DNA of 17,319 nucleotides from Candidatus Gallimonas caecicola (GTDB lineage Bacteria; Bacillota; Clostridia; Christensenellales; Borkfalkiaceae), in the NCBI GenBank assembly GCA_904394195.1, contig CAJFNH010000013.1:1-17319 (forward strand), in the 5' to 3' direction. A program made the position numbers and the translations under genes. Numbering within the stretch: the first letter of the stretch is position 1; every line of letters starts with the position of its first letter. Below the pieces are notes generated by a model. It did not search any database, was not told the DNA's origin, and saw nothing but the letters and a program-made list of their open reading frames with translations. Below, in pieces: positions 14,594-17,319 of this stretch.

Positions 14594-14623
14594 AGTGAGC
14601 CTCCTTCAGGTTGGGTCAGACTC

Positions 14624-14632
14624 ATTATATCA
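14624..14632 (-). promoter_or_regulatory. Extended -10 promoter of the Xre membrane gene
   Basis: On the minus strand TGATATAAT is a perfect extended -10 element, about 30 nt before the ATG. The hexamer 17 bp upstream (TGGAAG) is a poor -35. The gene may be autoregulated, since Xre proteins commonly are, but no clear operator palindrome was found. Confidence 0.6.
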
Positions 14633-14673
14633 CGACGGCGCACGGACTTCCACCATCTTTTTGTTGCATTTTG

Positions 14674-16323
14674 TCAATCGTGGGTTGCGGGCTGCCCGGC
14701 AGTTTCGCCGGGGGAGGGGCGTTCGTCGTCTTTCGCGGCGGAAGGCTGCGCGGCGCCTTCGGGGTCGTCCTGCGCGGGCTGCGCCGCAGGGACGTCCTGT
14801 ACGGGCGCGGGTTGTGAAGCCGTCGCCATGGGCACAGGCTGCGCTACGGGAACTGCGTAATAAAGGACGCGCTTCGGGCGGGGCGTGAGCGCCGTATGGA
14901 CGATGGAAAGCACGAGAACGATGGCGGCAAACACCGCGACCAGAACGGTCATCGTCACATTGGGGCGGTACTGTTCAGACCCTGTCAAATCGCCAAGTTC
15001 ATTGATGAGTTCGGTCGTCTTGGCTGCGATAAGCGCCGCAAACACCGCCGTTGCAATGGCAAGGATGGCAGCCGCCAGCGATAGGCCGAGCGTTCCCTTG
15101 CGTTTGTCCGTCAGCGAGCGGAAGAAGTTGACGAGCAGGAATACCGTCACGACGCAAAGGGCAAACTGCAGGGCAAAGCCCGCAATGGAAAAGCCCATGA
15201 TAAAGTTGAAGTCGCCGGCGTATTCCTCGGGGATCGCAATGTCGTTGAAGTTGAGGCTCATGGAACCTGCGATCTGGAAGATCCCCGCAAAGCCGGAGGA
15301 CAGGAGGAAGCGTCCCGTACGCGAGGTCGACCCTGCGGCGTTGTACATGAACTGCGCACAGCCACTAGAAAGCAGGGCAAGGAAGAGTACGGTGAACGCA
15401 AGCCCGGCGCCGCAGAACACATAGCGCAGGACCGCCTCCCTGATGCCGTTCTCGCGGCCGCCGCGCGCGATGGCGCAGCCCAGATAGCCCGCCATGCAGA
15501 TTGCGCTCACGCAGATGCCCGCAATGGTCGTGCCGTTGAGCGCCGAGCGGGCAGCGGCCTCTGCCGTGATGCCGCTGGCGCTGTACGAGATGGAGATGGA
15601 GGCGCACTCCACGCCCATAAAGAGCAGCGCGCCCACAAGGAAGCTGAAGAAGGTCGCTGCGGCAAGCCCGCCCGCACCCTTTTGCGTCTTGCCCGTCAGA
15701 TTGAGCAGGTAGCGCACCAGCGCGAGGATGAACAGGACGGCGGTCGCGAGCAGCGCTGCCGCCGCGCTCACCGTGCCGAAGATCGCCGTCACATAGAGCG
15801 AGGTGGGGTAATAGCCCGGATAGACTTCCGTCGCGGCGAGCGCCTGGCCGATCTCGCGGTAGATGGCGCCGAAATAATCGTAAAGACTGTGCATGCCGGC
15901 TTCAACGGGAAACGCGATATCGACGCCCGCCGCGCTGCCGTCTGCGTTTATTGTGGTGCCGATGAGGAACACAAAGATGAACGCGATGAGCGCGCCCAGC
16001 ATGGCAAGCCCGTTCCCGACGTAGCCGAGCACGCGCTGCGCGACGGCGCGTCTTTTTTCGCGTGCCCCGTCATATGCGGGCTGCGCTGCGGGCTGAGCCG
16101 GAGCGGGGCGTACGGGTGCGTACGCGGGTTGCGGAACATATGCGGACTGCGCCGCATATACGGGCTGCGCGGGGGCGTTTACCGCCGCTCCGCACATGTT
16201 GCAAAATCTGGAATCGGGCGCAAGCGGTGCGCCGCAGGCGGCGCAGACATCGAGCCTTGTTCCGCAGTGTTTGCAGAATCGGGCGCCGGCAGGATTTTCC
16301 GTGCCGCATCTGGTACAGATCAT
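14674..16323 (-). CDS. Double zinc-ribbon protein fused to the same multi-pass membrane domain
   Basis: The product is 549 residues from the chosen start. The N-terminus holds two zinc ribbons: C3-x2-C6 with C17-x2-C20, and C27-x2-C30 with C41-x2-C44. A Pro/Ala/Gln/Tyr-rich linker (about 51-87) leads to about eight membrane segments from residue 99 onward, then a long Pro/Ala/Gln/Asp-rich tail (about 490-549). The membrane core matches the downstream Xre protein and the upstream partial gene. Zinc ribbons of this kind usually mediate protein contacts rather than catalysis; the role here is unknown. The ATG at 16323 is preferred over that at 16341 because GGAGGG lies just before it (3 nt, rather close) and the protein then starts MICTRCGTENP, the usual zinc-ribbon opening. 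The Xre gene follows after 80 bp with its own promoter. Confidence 0.87.
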   Translation of the reverse strand: MICTRCGTENPAGARFCKHCGTRLDVCAACGAPLAPDSRFCNMCGAAVNAPAQPVYAAQSAYVPQPAYAPVRPAPAQPAAQPAYDGAREKRRAVAQRVLGYVGNGLAMLGALIAFIFVFLIGTTINADGSAAGVDIAFPVEAGMHSLYDYFGAIYREIGQALAATEVYPGYYPTSLYVTAIFGTVSAAAALLATAVLFILALVRYLLNLTGKTQKGAGGLAAATFFSFLVGALLFMGVECASISISYSASGITAEAAARSALNGTTIAGICVSAICMAGYLGCAIARGGRENGIREAVLRYVFCGAGLAFTVLFLALLSSGCAQFMYNAAGSTSRTGRFLLSSGFAGIFQIAGSMSLNFNDIAIPEEYAGDFNFIMGFSIAGFALQFALCVVTVFLLVNFFRSLTDKRKGTLGLSLAAAILAIATAVFAALIAAKTTELINELGDLTGSEQYRPNVTMTVLVAVFAAIVLVLSIVHTALTPRPKRVLYYAVPVAQPVPMATASQPAPVQDVPAAQPAQDDPEGAAQPSAAKDDERPSPGETAGQPATHD

Positions 16324-16357
16324 ATTCCCTCCATCGGTCATGATTTTATTCTTTACA

Positions 16358-16385
16358 ATTATAGCATGCCTGCGGGCATTGTCAA
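16358..16385 (-). promoter_or_regulatory. Consensus promoter of the zinc-ribbon membrane gene, with a palindrome in the spacer
   Basis: On the minus strand TTGACA (16380-16385) and TATAAT (16358-16363) are both perfect, separated by 16 bp. Within the spacer, ATGCC and GGCAT form an inverted repeat around a 4-nt centre (16366-16379). It could be an operator, a remnant terminator of the upstream gene, or chance. Confidence 0.8.
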
Positions 16386-16399
16386 GGGGATTTGTGAAT

Positions 16400-17319
16400 T
16401 TATTTTCCGTGATTTGCCCGTGCTGTCTGCTTTATAAGGTTGCGGGCGATCAGGGTGTCGGCGCCCACGGCGAGTGCGGTCAGCGCACACAAGAGCATGG
16501 CAACGAGGGGCACCGTAAAGGTGACGGCAACATCGGCATAAGCTGCGTAGCGCAGGGCGAGCGCAAGTTCGAGCGCCGCCGCCGCAATGCCGCATGCGGC
16601 GGTGAGCAGGGCGCGCAGGAGGGCGGGCTTGCGCCGCTGGGCGATGCCGCCCGCCAGCCGTTCCGCAAGCAGCACCGCGCATACCGCAAACGCCGTCAGA
16701 AAGAAGAACGCCGCGCCCGCGTACGCCTGCGCCGCCGCGTACATCTGCCCGAAGCCCTCCTCCCCCTGCATGCCTTCCAGAAGGCGGAAGAAGGGCATAA
16801 AGCCGGGCAGAAATTCGCCACTGCCCGTCGGAACGGGACCGAGCGCGAACAGGGCAAAGCAGAGTAGCAGCGCGGCGAGCGCCGCGCCGCCGAACACGGC
16901 GCGCGACGCCGTCTCGCGCGCGTTTGCCGTCCTTCCCTTGGCGATGCAAAAGAGCACGGCGGACGCCGCAATGCCCGCAAAGCCCAGGCAGATACCCGCA
17001 ACGCTCGCTTCGTTCAGACGCAGGGCGTCGCCCGCGGCGCAGGCGCTCGTCAGCATGAGTGCCGCAAGATAGGCGAAGAAGGTGGCATAGCTGAAGTAGA
17101 GGGAATCTTTCACGCTCTTTTTGCGCAGAAAGCGCACATACCGGATGAGCGTGAGCGCAAACAGAAGGGGCAGCGCCGTCAGAACGATCGCGCCCGCCGC
17201 CGCGCCGAAGCTTCCCTGCGCCATGAGCGCATACAAAGAGATGCGTTGGCCGTTGGCGCCGCGAAATCCGGTCAGAAAGACAAAGACAGCGGATACGAGC
17301 GCGGAAAAAAGAGCGCATG
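16400..17319 (-). CDS. Third paralogue of the multi-pass membrane family (5' end missing)
   Basis: About 305 residues are visible and the frame is open to the window edge, so the N-terminus and any sensor domain are unseen. The visible part starts in the first membrane helix (ALVSAVFVFLTG) and continues with SLYALMAQGSFG, which aligns with the SLYVTAIFGT part of the zinc-ribbon protein. Later, LNEASVAGICLGFAGIA and IAKGRTANARETASRAVFGG align with NGTTIAGIC and IARGGRENGIREAVLRYVFCG. The loop between the first two helices is about 15 residues, against about 50 in the other two, and the acidic/polar tail is absent, so this copy is more compact and more diverged. A TTG near 17236 could be read as a start but would cut off the first helix. 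Function unknown. Confidence 0.8.
   Translation of the reverse strand, partial: CALFSALVSAVFVFLTGFRGANGQRISLYALMAQGSFGAAAGAIVLTALPLLFALTLIRYVRFLRKKSVKDSLYFSYATFFAYLAALMLTSACAAGDALRLNEASVAGICLGFAGIAASAVLFCIAKGRTANARETASRAVFGGAALAALLLCFALFALGPVPTGSGEFLPGFMPFFRLLEGMQGEEGFGQMYAAAQAYAGAAFFFLTAFAVCAVLLAERLAGGIAQRRKPALLRALLTAACGIAAAALELALALRYAAYADVAVTFTVPLVAMLLCALTALAVGADTLIARNLIKQTARANHGK

Noticed and set aside
14671..14676. TTGACA on the minus strand before the Xre gene
   Set aside because: It overlaps the stop codon of the zinc-ribbon gene and is about 40 bp from the -10 box, too far to act as its -35.

Overview
The window looks like chromosomal sequence from a GC-rich, low-AT-intergenic member of the Bacillota (Firmicutes), probably a gut-type Clostridia (a Christensenellales-like lineage is possible, but this is impression, not proof). 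The reasons are AGGAGG-type ribosome sites, classical TTGACA/TATAAT promoters, the tig-clpP-clpX order, an RqcH (NFACT) protein, a SpoVB-type flippase, a Cys-containing coat-like protein, and Xre and zinc-ribbon membrane proteins. No phage, insertion sequence with transposase, CRISPR array, tRNA or rRNA was seen.

Layout. 1-972: 3' part of a manganese-type cation diffusion facilitator, closed by a bidirectional terminator. 1039-4558 (minus strand): SpoVB-like flippase, glucose-6-phosphate isomerase with its own consensus promoter, and a small DUF4375/DMP19-like protein. 4622-5628 (plus strand): a small LysM protein without signal peptide and a Cys-containing protein resembling clostridial coat-like proteins. 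With the divergent SpoVB-like flippase these may form a spore-envelope neighbourhood. 5790-7169 (plus): a lipoprotein with one Ig-like (Big_2) domain and two copies of an unrecognised ~170-residue module. 7259-7674: a non-coding element with inverted terminal repeats and an internal array of ~30-bp degenerate repeats.

7684-13074 is a protein-quality-control block: rqcH on the minus strand, diverging from tig-clpP and, after a 473-bp hairpin-rich gap, clpX. Trigger factor handles nascent chains, RqcH tags stalled chains with alanine, and ClpXP is known in Bacillus subtilis to degrade such tagged chains, so the cluster is functionally coherent.

13124-17319 (minus strand) holds three consecutive paralogues of one multi-pass membrane family. 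One carries an N-terminal Xre helix-turn-helix, one carries two N-terminal zinc ribbons, and the third is cut by the window edge. The shared membrane core is not a family I recognise. This tandem domain-swapped set is the best candidate for something undescribed; the structured clpP-clpX gap and the inverted-repeat element at 7259-7674 come next.
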